Positions 8,840 through 16,262 of a DNA stretch of 64,000 nucleotides are shown one piece after another. The translations under genes and the position numbers were made by a program. The first letter of the stretch is position 1. Each line of letters starts with the position of its first letter. The stretch is from contig CAYOEZ010000002.1 of NCBI GenBank assembly GCA_964402955.1, forward strand, positions 10,503 through 74,502, in the 5' to 3' direction. The notes under the pieces are model-generated. The model was not told the origin of the DNA and searched no databases. It saw nothing but the letters and a program-made list of their open reading frames with translations. Source of the DNA: CAYOEZ01 sp964402955. GTDB taxonomy: Bacteria; Chloroflexota; DTOL01; DAOUCN01.

Positions 8840-10360
8840 TTACGGCGCAAATGTACCCTGCAATGACCACGGCCCAGCTTTGGCGATGTGCACGTTGACG
8901 AGCTTCCCCGTCCATTGGCCTGCATCCTCGAAGAACACAATCTTGTCGGTGCGTGTGCGTCCCATCCATTTGCCTTTGACAGTGCCTTCCACCAGGATAT
9001 CGACCGTCGACCCAAGCAGCCGTTCATTGATACGCCGCGTGATGCCTTCCTGCAGCTCTTCGACGGCGTGCAGTCGCCGCATCTTCTCGTCGTGCGGCGC
9101 ATCGTCGGGCAGGGCAGCAGCCACGGTACCCGGACGCGGTGAGAAAGCCGCCACGTGCACAACATCAAAGGCGATCTCTTCGAGCAGGCGGTAGGAGGCA
9201 GCGAAGTGCTCGTCTGTCTCGCCGGGGAAGCCGACAATGAGATCGGTCGTCACGGCAACGCCAGGGATCGCCGCGCGAATCCTGTCCACCAGCCGGCGAT
9301 AGCCATCGACCGTGTAGCCGCGGCGCATCGCCTTGAGGATGTCATCATGCCCGGACTGCACCGGGATATTGATGCACGGGCAGACCTTGGGCAGACTGGC
9401 TGTCGCAGCAATAATGCGATCAGTCATCCACAGCGGGTGCGATGTCAGGTAGCGTAGCCGCCAGATCTCAGGAACATCGCTCAACACAGCCAGCAGGTCA
9501 GCCAGGTCAGGCCGCGCCGATCCTTCGCTTGCTCCCGCGCCTGCGCGTGCGAAACCACCCTGGTTTGGCGTGTGGAGTGGCATGTGGAGTGCGACGAGAG
9601 CCTGCCCCGCTCTATCGGGCACTCCCGTCGTCGCGCCTCGGCCGGTTGGTGCGACGGCAGGAGTCGTCGCACTCCAGAACGGCGGCAAATCGTGGCCGTA
9701 GGCGTCGACCGTTTGCCCCAGCAGCGTAATCTCGCACACCTCGTGGCGGGCCAACGTCTGCGCCTCGGCCAAGATCTCGCCAACAGGACGGCTGCGCTCT
9801 CGTCCGCGTCGCGAGGGCACGATGCAGAAGCTACAGTTCATATTGCAGCCATAGATAACGGGTATGTACTTGGCCGGGCCGGAGGCGTGCGCATCGAGGA
9901 ACTCTGCCGGCAGACCAGGATACCAGACCTGACCGGCCTCAGCGCCAAACTCGATGCCTGCGTGCTGTACAGCGTCCGACGCAGCGGCGACGACAGACAT
10001 CTGGCCGCTGCCCAGCTTTTCCAGAAGGAGGTCCGTCTCCAGAACGTTGAAGAAAACGTCTACCTGCGGGAACCGTTTGGCGAGAGCCGGGCGCGTATCA
10101 TCGGTGACCATGCAGCCCATCAGGCCGATAAACAGCCCCGGTCTGCGCCGTTTGAGGCCCTTGAGCGTGCCCAGTTCGCCGGAAACTTTGTCTTCAGCCC
10201 CCTGGCGGACTACGCACGAGTTAAGAATCACCACATCGGCATGCTCGATGGCGTCTGCCTGGCGCAAGTCACTCTGCTCCAGGAGAGCAGCCACGCGCTC
10301 AGAATCAGCCACATTCATCTGGCAGCCAATCGTCCATATATAGTACAAACGAGGGTTCAC
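8840..10360 (-). CDS. miaB: tRNA-2-methylthio-N6-dimethylallyladenosine synthase MiaB
   Basis: This radical-SAM enzyme adds a methylthio group to i6A37 of tRNAs. The N-terminal domain holds the three auxiliary-cluster Cys: C13 (IGCQMN), C49 (NSCVV), C83 (MGCMV). The radical-SAM motif GCNMNCSFC lies around residues 169-177, and a TRAM domain ends the protein (VEGTVKGKWMGRT). At 506 residues it is longer than most MiaB proteins. The extra length is a Pro/Gly/Arg-rich stretch around residues 225-275 that includes an in-frame 92-base inverted-repeat element. Translation starts at GTG 10360, which overlaps the stop of the upstream pncC-like gene as GTGA, so the two are probably translationally coupled. 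Confidence 0.93.
   Translation of the reverse strand: MNPRLYYIWTIGCQMNVADSERVAALLEQSDLRQADAIEHADVVILNSCVVRQGAEDKVSGELGTLKGLKRRRPGLFIGLMGCMVTDDTRPALAKRFPQVDVFFNVLETDLLLEKLGSGQMSVVAAASDAVQHAGIEFGAEAGQVWYPGLPAEFLDAHASGPAKYIPVIYGCNMNCSFCIVPSRRGRERSRPVGEILAEAQTLARHEVCEITLLGQTVDAYGHDLPPFWSATTPAVAPTGRGATTGVPDRAGQALVALHMPLHTPNQGGFARAGAGASEGSARPDLADLLAVLSDVPEIWRLRYLTSHPLWMTDRIIAATASLPKVCPCINIPVQSGHDDILKAMRRGYTVDGYRRLVDRIRAAIPGVAVTTDLIVGFPGETDEHFAASYRLLEEIAFDVVHVAAFSPRPGTVAAALPDDAPHDEKMRRLHAVEELQEGITRRINERLLGSTVDILVEGTVKGKWMGRTRTDKIVFFEDAGQWTGKLVNVHIAKAGPWSLQGTFAP
9585..9676. repeat. MITE-like element inside miaB
   Basis: A 92-base segment is bounded by perfect 13-base terminal inverted repeats, TGGAGTGCGACGA on the left and TCGTCGCACTCCA on the right. 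It lies inside miaB, adds codons for about residues 228-258 and creates no stop. It encodes no protein of its own. Confidence 0.7.
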
Positions 10361-10854
10361 TTGTTAGCGTCTCTCTCCAGTTCGTCCAGGTAATCCATAA
10401 GCAAGCGCAGCGCAGCCTCAGCAGATTGTTGCTTGTTGCTGATGCGGTCACCCGTCCAGACATGGCGCTGCACACGCTCGATGCCAGGGGCAACCAGGCC
10501 GACATAGGTCAGGCCCAGCGGCTTAGTGGCTGTGGCGCCGCCCGGCCCGGCAATGCCTGTCACCGCCAGCCCAATGTCCAGGCGCATGACTTTGCGAATA
10601 CCGCGCGCCATGGCCAGCACAACCGCCTCACTCACCGCGCCTTCGCGCATCAGAACATCGTGCGGCACGCCGAGCAACCCTTCTTTCGCTTCGTAGGCAT
10701 AGGCGACGACATCGGCGATGAGGTAGGCTGAGCTGCCCGGGATGTTCGTCAAGCGATGGCCGATCAGCCCGCCCGTACACGATTCCGCGACGCCGAGGGT
10801 CAGTCGATAGAGCGACATCAGATCGCAGATCTGTTCTTCCAGTAGTTTTGGCAT
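10357..10854 (-). CDS. pncC: Nicotinamide-nucleotide amidase (CinA C-terminal family)
   Basis: A 165-residue CinA C-terminal-domain protein without the N-terminal part found in full CinA. Key motifs are ESCTGGLIGHRLTNIPGSS near residue 20 and VTGIAGPGGAT near residue 100. The family deamidates nicotinamide mononucleotide for NAD salvage. It overlaps the miaB start by four bases and is preceded by a possible 42-residue membrane ORF whose stop lies 2 bases upstream. Confidence 0.9.
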   Translation of the reverse strand: MPKLLEEQICDLMSLYRLTLGVAESCTGGLIGHRLTNIPGSSAYLIADVVAYAYEAKEGLLGVPHDVLMREGAVSEAVVLAMARGIRKVMRLDIGLAVTGIAGPGGATATKPLGLTYVGLVAPGIERVQRHVWTGDRISNKQQSAEAALRLLMDYLDELERDANK

Positions 10855-10856
10855 GT

Positions 10857-10985
10857 TTAGTGGTGCGACCTTGTCACTCTGGCCAGGACAGCCGCAGCGA
10901 TCAGCAACGCCGCCGGCATAGCCAGGGTCAAGTAGAGCGCTATCGTATCAGTAACAATGCTTGGCATCGGTCCCCCCAAGTTCAT
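10857..10985 (-). CDS. Small single-span membrane protein (possible)
   Basis: A 42-codon ORF, or 36 codons from the second ATG, which has a GGGGGA ribosome site 4-5 bases upstream. The product has one hydrophobic helix (ALYLTLAMPAALLIAAAVLA) and a short basic tail, RVTRSHH. Its stop is separated by two bases from the start of the pncC-like gene, as expected for an operon. No family is recognised. Confidence 0.4.
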   Translation of the reverse strand: MNLGGPMPSIVTDTIALYLTLAMPAALLIAAAVLARVTRSHH

Positions 10986-11089
10986 AATGGGACGCGGATA
11001 GTCACGGAAAGTACCGCGGATCCTCGCTGATAGAACCTGTCCTTAGGCTGTGACAATCCGCGGCCATTTCCGCGAGAATCAGCGTCCCG

Positions 11090-11896
11090 TCATACGACTC
11101 GTAGGCGCGCCACCAACACAGGCGGAATCTCGCTATAGTTGCCGTTCCACGATAACGGGTTTCTGCCCGCGGGATGGTCGGGCGGGAAGGCCGGCTCTTC
11201 CAGGGCGTCGAGCACAAACCCGGCCTTGAAGCATGCGCCGAGCAAGACCGACAGCGGCCGGTCGAAATAAAGCTGCGGCTGCGGCTGCCCGTTGATCGCT
11301 GCGCCACGGACAATCGTTGGCGTGATGTAGCCGGACACTTTCACGGCATAGGCGGTAACGATCTTGCCCGCCTGGTCCGACATTTCGGCGACGTGGGTTG
11401 CGCTCGTATGGTTGAAGCAGGGATGCGTGACAGAGAAGACGAAGCAACCACCCGGACGCAAGAGGCGGGGCAGTGTCTGCAGCAGCGGCTCGATGTCGGC
11501 CATGTCCATCAGCGCCATCGGTGCAACCGCGGCGTCGAACTGTCCCTCGCCGAGCGCCAGCAGTTCAGACCTATGCGTCGCATCGAGCACCTTGTAGGTA
11601 ATACGCGCAGCATGCTCGGTCGTGCGCTGGCGGGCGTGCTCGATCATCGCTTCGGCGAAGTCGAAGGCGACGACGTGAGCGCCCAACGCTGCCAGGCGAT
11701 TGGCATAGATGCCGTTGCCGCAGGCAATATCGAGCACGCGCTGGCCCGGCCGTAGGCCGAGCAGGCGCTCAGTCGCCGGCCAGATCAGCGTATTCACAAA
11801 ATCGTTGCCGGCGCTGCCCATGCGCTCATCCCAGAACGCAGCGTTGGCGTTCCAGGCAGCGCGGGTCGTGAGGTTAGCGTGAGCAATATTATCCAT
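11090..11896 (-). CDS. Class I SAM-dependent methyltransferase
   Basis: The SAM-binding motif VLDIACGNGIYANRLA begins near residue 53, followed by VVAFDFAEAMIEHAR (motif II) and an acidic-loop region FDAAVAPMALMDM. The fold is Methyltransf_11/25-like and the 268-residue length is complete. The start at 11896 (MDNIAHANLTTRAAWN) is chosen over an ATG 11 codons earlier because two degraded copies of this same N-terminus elsewhere in the window begin at about the same point. The substrate is unknown. Confidence 0.8.
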   Translation of the reverse strand: MDNIAHANLTTRAAWNANAAFWDERMGSAGNDFVNTLIWPATERLLGLRPGQRVLDIACGNGIYANRLAALGAHVVAFDFAEAMIEHARQRTTEHAARITYKVLDATHRSELLALGEGQFDAAVAPMALMDMADIEPLLQTLPRLLRPGGCFVFSVTHPCFNHTSATHVAEMSDQAGKIVTAYAVKVSGYITPTIVRGAAINGQPQPQLYFDRPLSVLLGACFKAGFVLDALEEPAFPPDHPAGRNPLSWNGNYSEIPPVLVARLRVV

Positions 11897-12034
11897 ATGC
11901 AATGAGTTTCGCTGTGTACCGATGGGCATGCCATGATAACTGGATCAGAAACAAGCAGTCTGGTCGCCGCGTAGGCCCCAACATCAAGAGACCAGAACGT
12001 GAATGGCAATTGACAATACGTTTCGACAACTTCT

Positions 12035-12259
12035 CTACTCAGCTTCGAACAGGGATCGTGGCAAGCCAGACTGCTTGATGATGCCCAACAACGTTCCAAT
12101 CCTCAGCTCTTTGTGATCAGGCACAGGCACGGTGATGGTCGTGTCGCCATCCTTCTTCTGCAGAATGATGTGGCTACCCTTGCGCCTGACCTCTTGAAAG
12201 CCATGCTGAGCCAGTATGCCACAGGCATCGCTACCGGATAGGACACGTAACTTAGGCAC
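12035..12259 (-). CDS. hicA: HicA-family mRNA interferase toxin
   Basis: A 74-residue YcfA/HicA-type protein. The conserved His is in RKGSHIILQKKDG, and the end is a basic/hydrophobic IIKQSGLPRSLF typical of the family. HicA toxins have a dsRNA-binding-like fold and cleave mRNA. The gene overlaps the upstream hicB by 8 bases, so here the antitoxin is translated first. Confidence 0.88.
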   Translation of the reverse strand: MPKLRVLSGSDACGILAQHGFQEVRRKGSHIILQKKDGDTTITVPVPDHKELRIGTLLGIIKQSGLPRSLFEAE

Positions 12260-12509
12260 GCTCTACTCCCAGAGCTGGCCCGACCTGCACTGTCGGCATG
12301 ATTGACATGACATACGTTTCTTTCTTCAGGCGACTCCGAATCTCGGACGCAGACGCAACCTCGAAGAATCCCTCTACTGCCTCTAGCAAATTCTTGCGTG
12401 CTTCTTCGACTGTGTCACCCTGGCTGACCACGTCTACCTCTGGGCAAGTAGCAACATAGCCATTGCCTTCTCGCTCAATCACCGCAGTCAGTTGTAGCAT
12501 CTTGCTCAT
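12252..12509 (-). CDS. hicB: HicB-family antitoxin
   Basis: The 85-residue product begins LQLTAVIEREGNGYVATCPE and continues with EVDVVSQGDTVEEARKNLLEA, the classic partially degraded RNase H-like HicB fold. There is no obvious C-terminal DNA-binding domain, so autoregulation would need another part. The ribosome site GGGAG lies 8 bases before the ATG. Confidence 0.87.
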   Translation of the reverse strand: MSKMLQLTAVIEREGNGYVATCPEVDVVSQGDTVEEARKNLLEAVEGFFEVASASEIRSRLKKETYVMSIMPTVQVGPALGVERA

Positions 12510-12592
12510 ACTTAGCTCCCGCGCTCAAGAGAGCGCACCCTACACAGACACATATCATCACCAGCGAACACCGTTTGTAGGTGAAGGAACTC

Positions 12593-12718
12593 CTAAACTA
12601 AGACACGAGATCGGCCGCCGGTGCGCCCCATGCGCTCATCCCAGAACGCAGCGTTGGCGTTCCAGGCAGCACGGGTCGTGAGGTTAGCTTGGTCAAGATC
12701 GTCTTTTGTTCGTTGCAT
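12593..12718 (-). pseudogene. Truncated methyltransferase 5' fragment (41 codons)
   Basis: The ORF carries the block ANLTTRAAWNANAAFWDERM, shared residue for residue with the N-terminus of the methyltransferase at 11090-11896. It then diverges into GRTGGRSRVLV and a stop. DNA identity to the intact gene covers roughly 75 bases and breaks off sharply at both ends. It lies between hicB and the forward PIN-toxin operon. This looks like a leftover of a duplication; a functional peptide cannot be excluded. Confidence 0.7.
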
Positions 12719-12741
12719 TTACCTGCCAGATTTGTTACAAT
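12713..12741 (+). promoter_or_regulatory. Promoter of the forward antitoxin/PIN operon
   Basis: TTGCAT (12713-12718), a 17-base spacer, then TACAAT (12736-12741), 25 bases before the antitoxin ATG. The ribosome site GAAGGGAGAAAAG precedes that ATG. Confidence 0.65.
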
Positions 12742-12765
12742 ACTCTTAATGAAGGGAGAAAAGCA

Positions 12766-13092
12766 ATGGAACGCATGATCCTGGATGTACCAGGCGACAT
12801 CTATGAGTTGTTAGCAAGGCGAGCCGCCACAGCAGGCAAGAAACCGGAAACGGTCACGCTGGATATTCTGGAGTCTGCCCTGAAGCAACCCGATGCGTCG
12901 CAAACGAGAGAACCGAGCACAGCGCGGGAGATACTGGAAGCGTCAGGACGCAGCCGACCACTTAGCGCTGCACTCCGCCAACGAATCATTCCCGGTGTGA
13001 CGTTGGAAGAGGTCCAAGCATCATTATCAAAGGCTGGTCAGCCATCACTCAGCGAGATTATACTGGAACAACGCGAGCACCACAATGGCTGA
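12766..13092 (+). CDS. Putative antitoxin of a PIN-domain (VapBC-like) pair
   Basis: The 108-residue product opens with MERMILDVPGDIYELLARRA, resembling ribbon-helix-helix-type antitoxin starts, and ends with an acidic/basic tail. Start 12766 is chosen because GGGAG lies just upstream; a frame reaching 12706 would include the promoter. It overlaps the PIN gene by 8 bases. The family assignment rests mainly on context and on the N-terminal pattern. Confidence 0.65.
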   Translation: MERMILDVPGDIYELLARRAATAGKKPETVTLDILESALKQPDASQTREPSTAREILEASGRSRPLSAALRQRIIPGVTLEEVQASLSKAGQPSLSEIILEQREHHNG

Positions 13093-13549
13093 TTTCTACT
13101 TCGACTCCAGTGCGCTGGTCAAGCAATACTGCATCGAACGTGGCAGTTCATGGGTGGTCGCAACAACGGCCCGCGCAACTGGGAATGCCATCATTCTGTC
13201 CGAGATCACTTTGGCAGAAGTGGCAGCCGCCCTATCAGCTAAAGCACGTAGTCAGCACGGTTTATCGCTGACAGAACGTGACCGCGCCTTCAGCCGCTTT
13301 CTGCAGGATTGCCAGAGCGGCTACATCCTGTTACCTGTAGACCGCGGCATCGTTGACGTGGCCGTGACGCTCACGCTACATTATCCTCTTCGTGGCTATG
13401 ATGCTGTGCAACTGGCTACGGCTCTCAGTGTAAATGCAGACCTCGCATCAGCGGGACGTCCTCCTCTCACCTTCGTCTCCAGTGACCAAGACCTGCTGAG
13501 GGCTGCAGTGGCAGAAGGCCTCCCCACGGAGAATCCGAATCTTCATTAG
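13085..13549 (+). CDS. PIN-domain ribonuclease toxin (VapC-like)
   Basis: The 154-residue product starts DFYFDSSALVKQYC, with the first catalytic Asp. A conserved acidic site lies in LSEITLAEVAAAL, and a late acidic cluster in LRGYDAVQLATAL and FVSSDQDLLRAA. This is the Mg-dependent PIN nuclease layout. It is translated from within the end of the antitoxin gene. Confidence 0.85.
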   Translation: MADFYFDSSALVKQYCIERGSSWVVATTARATGNAIILSEITLAEVAAALSAKARSQHGLSLTERDRAFSRFLQDCQSGYILLPVDRGIVDVAVTLTLHYPLRGYDAVQLATALSVNADLASAGRPPLTFVSSDQDLLRAAVAEGLPTENPNLH

Positions 13550-13685
13550 TGGGTTCACGAACACAGGGAATTAGCGCCCCCCCGATCTGGTGATGCCCGG
13601 AATGCGATCAGAATGCTCATCGAGTCCTGCCGTCGGGTCGCGGGATAGGCTACGCTCTGAACATGCGCGGGTTCTCATTACGCAT

Positions 13686-14654
13686 TCACAACCGCCGGTC
13701 TATGTGCAGTGACTGTCCTGTCTTTCTGTACTCGGCGTAGGCCCGCTCCCAATCTGCCCACATACGAAACATCGTAGGCGCGAGGGGCGCCGGGACTACA
13801 GCGGGGGGCAGCATCCCTGCCTGCACGGTGTTTACAACCGCTGATGCAGCTCCGATGTAGTAGTCGGTTATGCTACGCCCCAGAGCAGTATCGTGGTGAA
13901 CGAGCCAGTAGGCATCAAATGGCTCAACGCCATTGAACGTTATCTCATGACCGGCCGGTCCGAATTCATAGCTATGGTGAGCGAAATGGTCAACCTCTTT
14001 CACTGTTGCACAGCTGTTTGCTCGCAGTCGCGTGAACGAGCGTGGATCGTTCTGCAGCGCGGTTCCTCGTTCGAACACACAAGGAAGCAGAAACACTCCG
14101 AGGCAGGTTGCCTGTCTGTTCATTGTGACGAGCAGATGTCGCACCAAGTATGCAACATCAAGCGCAATCCCACTACCGGTGCCTCCACAAAGTGACGTGC
14201 ATAGGATGATCAGAGCCTGATCCACCGGGCCGGGACGTGGCTGTAGGGCTACGCCCAGCATCTGATGCAACCGCTCAAGTACCGTTGCGAAGTGGTAATA
14301 CAGTCCCAATCGTCCGCAGAACCGGCGGCCTCCAATTCGGTCAGCTCGATGCGGTACGAATAATGGGATTCTTGTCACGCTGCAGTCCCACCACTTTCCA
14401 AAGTTCGGGTCCGTTGCACACAGATGACGAATGACCGGTTCGAGGGTAAACCCGTCAATGTTGATTGTGTGTTGCGGCGGGAAGCTCCGTGTGTCCGTAT
14501 AGACTCTGTAGTCGGTGTCTGTGTCAATCCACAGCATCTGCGGAGACGCGTCAACGTGCGGAGACACCGCACGATCAGCCAGCAGACTGCGGCGGACGTT
14601 GGCCACGATGTCAATACCGGTTCCACCGAGCCCCAGGATGAGGGCTGGCTGCAT
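13686..14654 (-). CDS. Tubulin/FtsZ-superfamily GTPase-like protein
   Basis: Two tubulin-fold nucleotide motifs are visible in 322 residues: LGLGGTGIDIVANV at the N-terminus and the phosphate loop LCGGTGSGIALDVAYLV near residue 155. This resembles the bacterial Tubulin_2 type rather than FtsZ. Known members of that group are usually much longer, so this is a compact version or has lost its C-terminal part. A good ribosome site, GGAGG, lies 7 bases before the ATG. The gene ends the minus-strand run that begins at alaS and directly follows a PIN toxin gene. Role unknown; polymerisation is plausible from the fold only. Confidence 0.65.
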   Translation of the reverse strand: MQPALILGLGGTGIDIVANVRRSLLADRAVSPHVDASPQMLWIDTDTDYRVYTDTRSFPPQHTINIDGFTLEPVIRHLCATDPNFGKWWDCSVTRIPLFVPHRADRIGGRRFCGRLGLYYHFATVLERLHQMLGVALQPRPGPVDQALIILCTSLCGGTGSGIALDVAYLVRHLLVTMNRQATCLGVFLLPCVFERGTALQNDPRSFTRLRANSCATVKEVDHFAHHSYEFGPAGHEITFNGVEPFDAYWLVHHDTALGRSITDYYIGAASAVVNTVQAGMLPPAVVPAPLAPTMFRMWADWERAYAEYRKTGQSLHIDRRL

Positions 14655-14703
14655 GGGTCAACCTCCAGAGAGCAATGAGTTCTCCTACCCGCCTATCGCC
14701 TCT

Positions 14704-15090
14704 TCACGCTGCCTGTTCTTCGTTCATAAGTGCGTCGGTCAGCCCTCGGTCACCCATAACAACGAAAGAAATGCAGTCGGTCAATCCCCAGTCTTTGTCT
14801 GGTCGATCGCGAAACAACCGCAGAGCGCGGTCATACAGTGACTGGCTCAGAGGCACGACCTCGACTCTTGAGTCTGCCGCTAGAGACTCGAGAACTGCGA
14901 CTGCCGCTGAGCGATAGCGCTGTCGGGACAAGGCATTGGCGATCTCAAGAAGGACAGCCTGAGTGGTCACGATGCGCGTGACCGCGGTGTCGAAGCTTCG
15001 CGCCAGCGCACGCGCCTGATTGTGTGGCGCGTCGCCAGATGAACTCAGGGCGATGGCATATGACGCGTCCAAGAAGAGATCAACCTTCAT
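14704..15090 (-). CDS. PIN-domain toxin
   Basis: A 128-residue PIN protein: VDLFLDASYAIAL (first Asp), LEIANALSR and DWGLTDCISFVVM (late Asp pair), then DRGLTDAL. Start 15090 is chosen because MKVDLFLDAS is the standard PIN opening; the frame runs further upstream without homology. It overlaps the preceding AF2212-like antitoxin by 11 bases. Confidence 0.85.
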   Translation of the reverse strand: MKVDLFLDASYAIALSSSGDAPHNQARALARSFDTAVTRIVTTQAVLLEIANALSRQRYRSAAVAVLESLAADSRVEVVPLSQSLYDRALRLFRDRPDKDWGLTDCISFVVMGDRGLTDALMNEEQAA

Positions 15091-15313
15091 GATCGCCTTC
15101 TCCACCGTAAAGGTAGGTCTCCAGATTCGCTGCCCAATCCGGTGGACCGTCCAGCTTGAGCGATTCAGCGACCCTGAAGAAGGAAACTGGCTCCTTGCTC
15201 TCCTTCTCCACCGTCTCGATGGTAATGCGCACACGAGTGTTCGGTTTGAGGATCAAAGGATCCTCAGGGAGAAGCACCTTGCCATCGAATACAGCTTCCA
15301 TCGTCTTAATCAT
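15080..15313 (-). CDS. AF2212-like (DUF104) antitoxin
   Basis: The 77-residue product begins MIKTMEAVFDGKVLLPEDPL and continues LKPNTRVRITIE, the hallmark of the AF2212/DUF104 antitoxin group, which pairs with PIN toxins. It overlaps both its neighbours, the DUF433-like gene by 8 bases and the PIN gene by 11. Confidence 0.8.
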   Translation of the reverse strand: MIKTMEAVFDGKVLLPEDPLILKPNTRVRITIETVEKESKEPVSFFRVAESLKLDGPPDWAANLETYLYGGEGDHEG

Positions 15314-15512
15314 CACTGTCCTCCATACTACCAGATGCGCCGACGGCATACACACCTTTCCGCGTCAGCCGCGGATGGGCAGCCAGCAGGTCATCGATGG
15401 TCTCGCCCGCTGCAAGCTTCTCCAGGATGAGCTCGACAGTTATCCGTGTCCCGGCAATGACCGGTTTGCCCATCATGATCTTCGGATCAGAAACAATCAA
15501 TTGCTTCCCCAT
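15306..15512 (-). CDS. DUF433 antitoxin-like protein, C-terminally short
   Basis: VSDPKIMMGKPVIAGTRITV followed by LILEKLAAGETIDDLLAAHP is the standard DUF433 core. The family usually ends with a further helix (AALAYAAE-type); here the frame runs into GASGSMEDSDD and stops, so the last helix is lost. No DUF5615 partner adjoins it, unlike the pair at 32.5-33.1 kb. It may be a decaying orphan. Confidence 0.65.
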   Translation of the reverse strand: MGKQLIVSDPKIMMGKPVIAGTRITVELILEKLAAGETIDDLLAAHPRLTRKGVYAVGASGSMEDSDD

Positions 15513-15530
15513 ACCCAACCTCCTCAACCC

Positions 15531-15680
15531 TTACACCAACCCCGCCACTGCCTTCATCGCCTCGTCAAGCTTGCTGGCGTCTTTGCCGCCGGCGCGGCCC
15601 GTGCACTCATCCCAGAACGCAGCGTTAGCGTTCCAGGCTGCGCGGGTGAAGGCGTTGGCTGTATCGATGCTGTTGTCCAT
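15531..15680 (-). pseudogene. Chimeric 49-codon ORF: methyltransferase head fused to AlaRS tail
   Basis: Residues 1-27 (with FTRAAWNANAAFWDE) copy the N-terminus of the methyltransferase at 11090-11896. Residues 31-49 (GGKDASKLDEAMKAVAGLV) copy the last residues of AlaRS, whose gene ends at 16263. The frame is intact across the joint and starts with an ATG 3 bases after the DUF2283 stop. This is a rearrangement scar that still reads as an ORF. Confidence 0.75.
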
Positions 15681-15683
15681 TCG

Positions 15684-15896
15684 TTACACAGCTATTGCTT
15701 CAAAGGCAACGCTCAATTGCTCTGACGTTTTGACGGCAAAATTGAGCCTTTCAAAACCGATAACATGACCGCTCTTGTCTTTCATCAGGATAACTTCGTC
15801 GCCGGTTTCTTCACAGACATATTCGGTTTGCGGATCGCCGAACCATACAGTCAGCGTGTTCCCTTTATGATCATAGTAAACTCTCACCTGGGCCAT
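15684..15896 (-). CDS. DUF2283 protein, putative antitoxin
   Basis: The 70-residue product has VRVYYDHKGNTLTVWFGDP, then ETGDEVILMKDKSGHVIGFE, the DUF2283 pattern. Such genes commonly sit beside a DUF4258/BECR-like small protein, as here, with a 13-base overlap. Antitoxin function is inferred from that pairing. Confidence 0.75.
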   Translation of the reverse strand: MAQVRVYYDHKGNTLTVWFGDPQTEYVCEETGDEVILMKDKSGHVIGFERLNFAVKTSEQLSVAFEAIAV

Positions 15897-16195
15897 ATTC
15901 GTATCCCTTCCTTGATGGCATCTGTCGGGTAAGCAGTGATCAGAAAACCATCACCATCTAGCCGTTTGACAACTGCACAAATCCATCGTCCCAAATGCTG
16001 TGCACAGTAGAACAGGTACACTGTTGGATCACTTCGACTCTGTCGGATCTCATCTGGCCTCTCCAACGCATGCTGCACATCGGTTTCATGGCCTTTCATG
16101 ACCGGGTGCTTCACGGTAACAATGTAGTCCCAGTATGCAACGGTGACGCGGACACGAAAACTCAACGATGTCGGTACATCAAAAACCACATCCAT
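15884..16195 (-). CDS. DUF4258/BECR-like small protein, putative toxin
   Basis: A 103-residue product. The central part HPVMKGHETDVQHALERPDE and the end FLITAYPTDAIKEG resemble DUF4258-type proteins with a RelE/barnase-like fold. The start at 16195 is the first sensible ATG after the alaS stop, 68 bases away; the frame extends into alaS without homology. Toxin activity is inferred from size, family likeness and its DUF2283 neighbour. Confidence 0.6.
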   Translation of the reverse strand: MDVVFDVPTSLSFRVRVTVAYWDYIVTVKHPVMKGHETDVQHALERPDEIRQSRSDPTVYLFYCAQHLGRWICAVVKRLDGDGFLITAYPTDAIKEGIRIWPR

Positions 16196-16262
16196 TGTTG
16201 CATCCTCAATCGCCGCTTCATCTCCGATAGCGACGCAACAGCGAAGAAGCCATTGCCAGTAC

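Noticed and set aside
12011..12033. TTGACA on the forward strand as a promoter
   Set aside because: No -10-like hexamer follows at 16-18 bases and no forward gene starts nearby.
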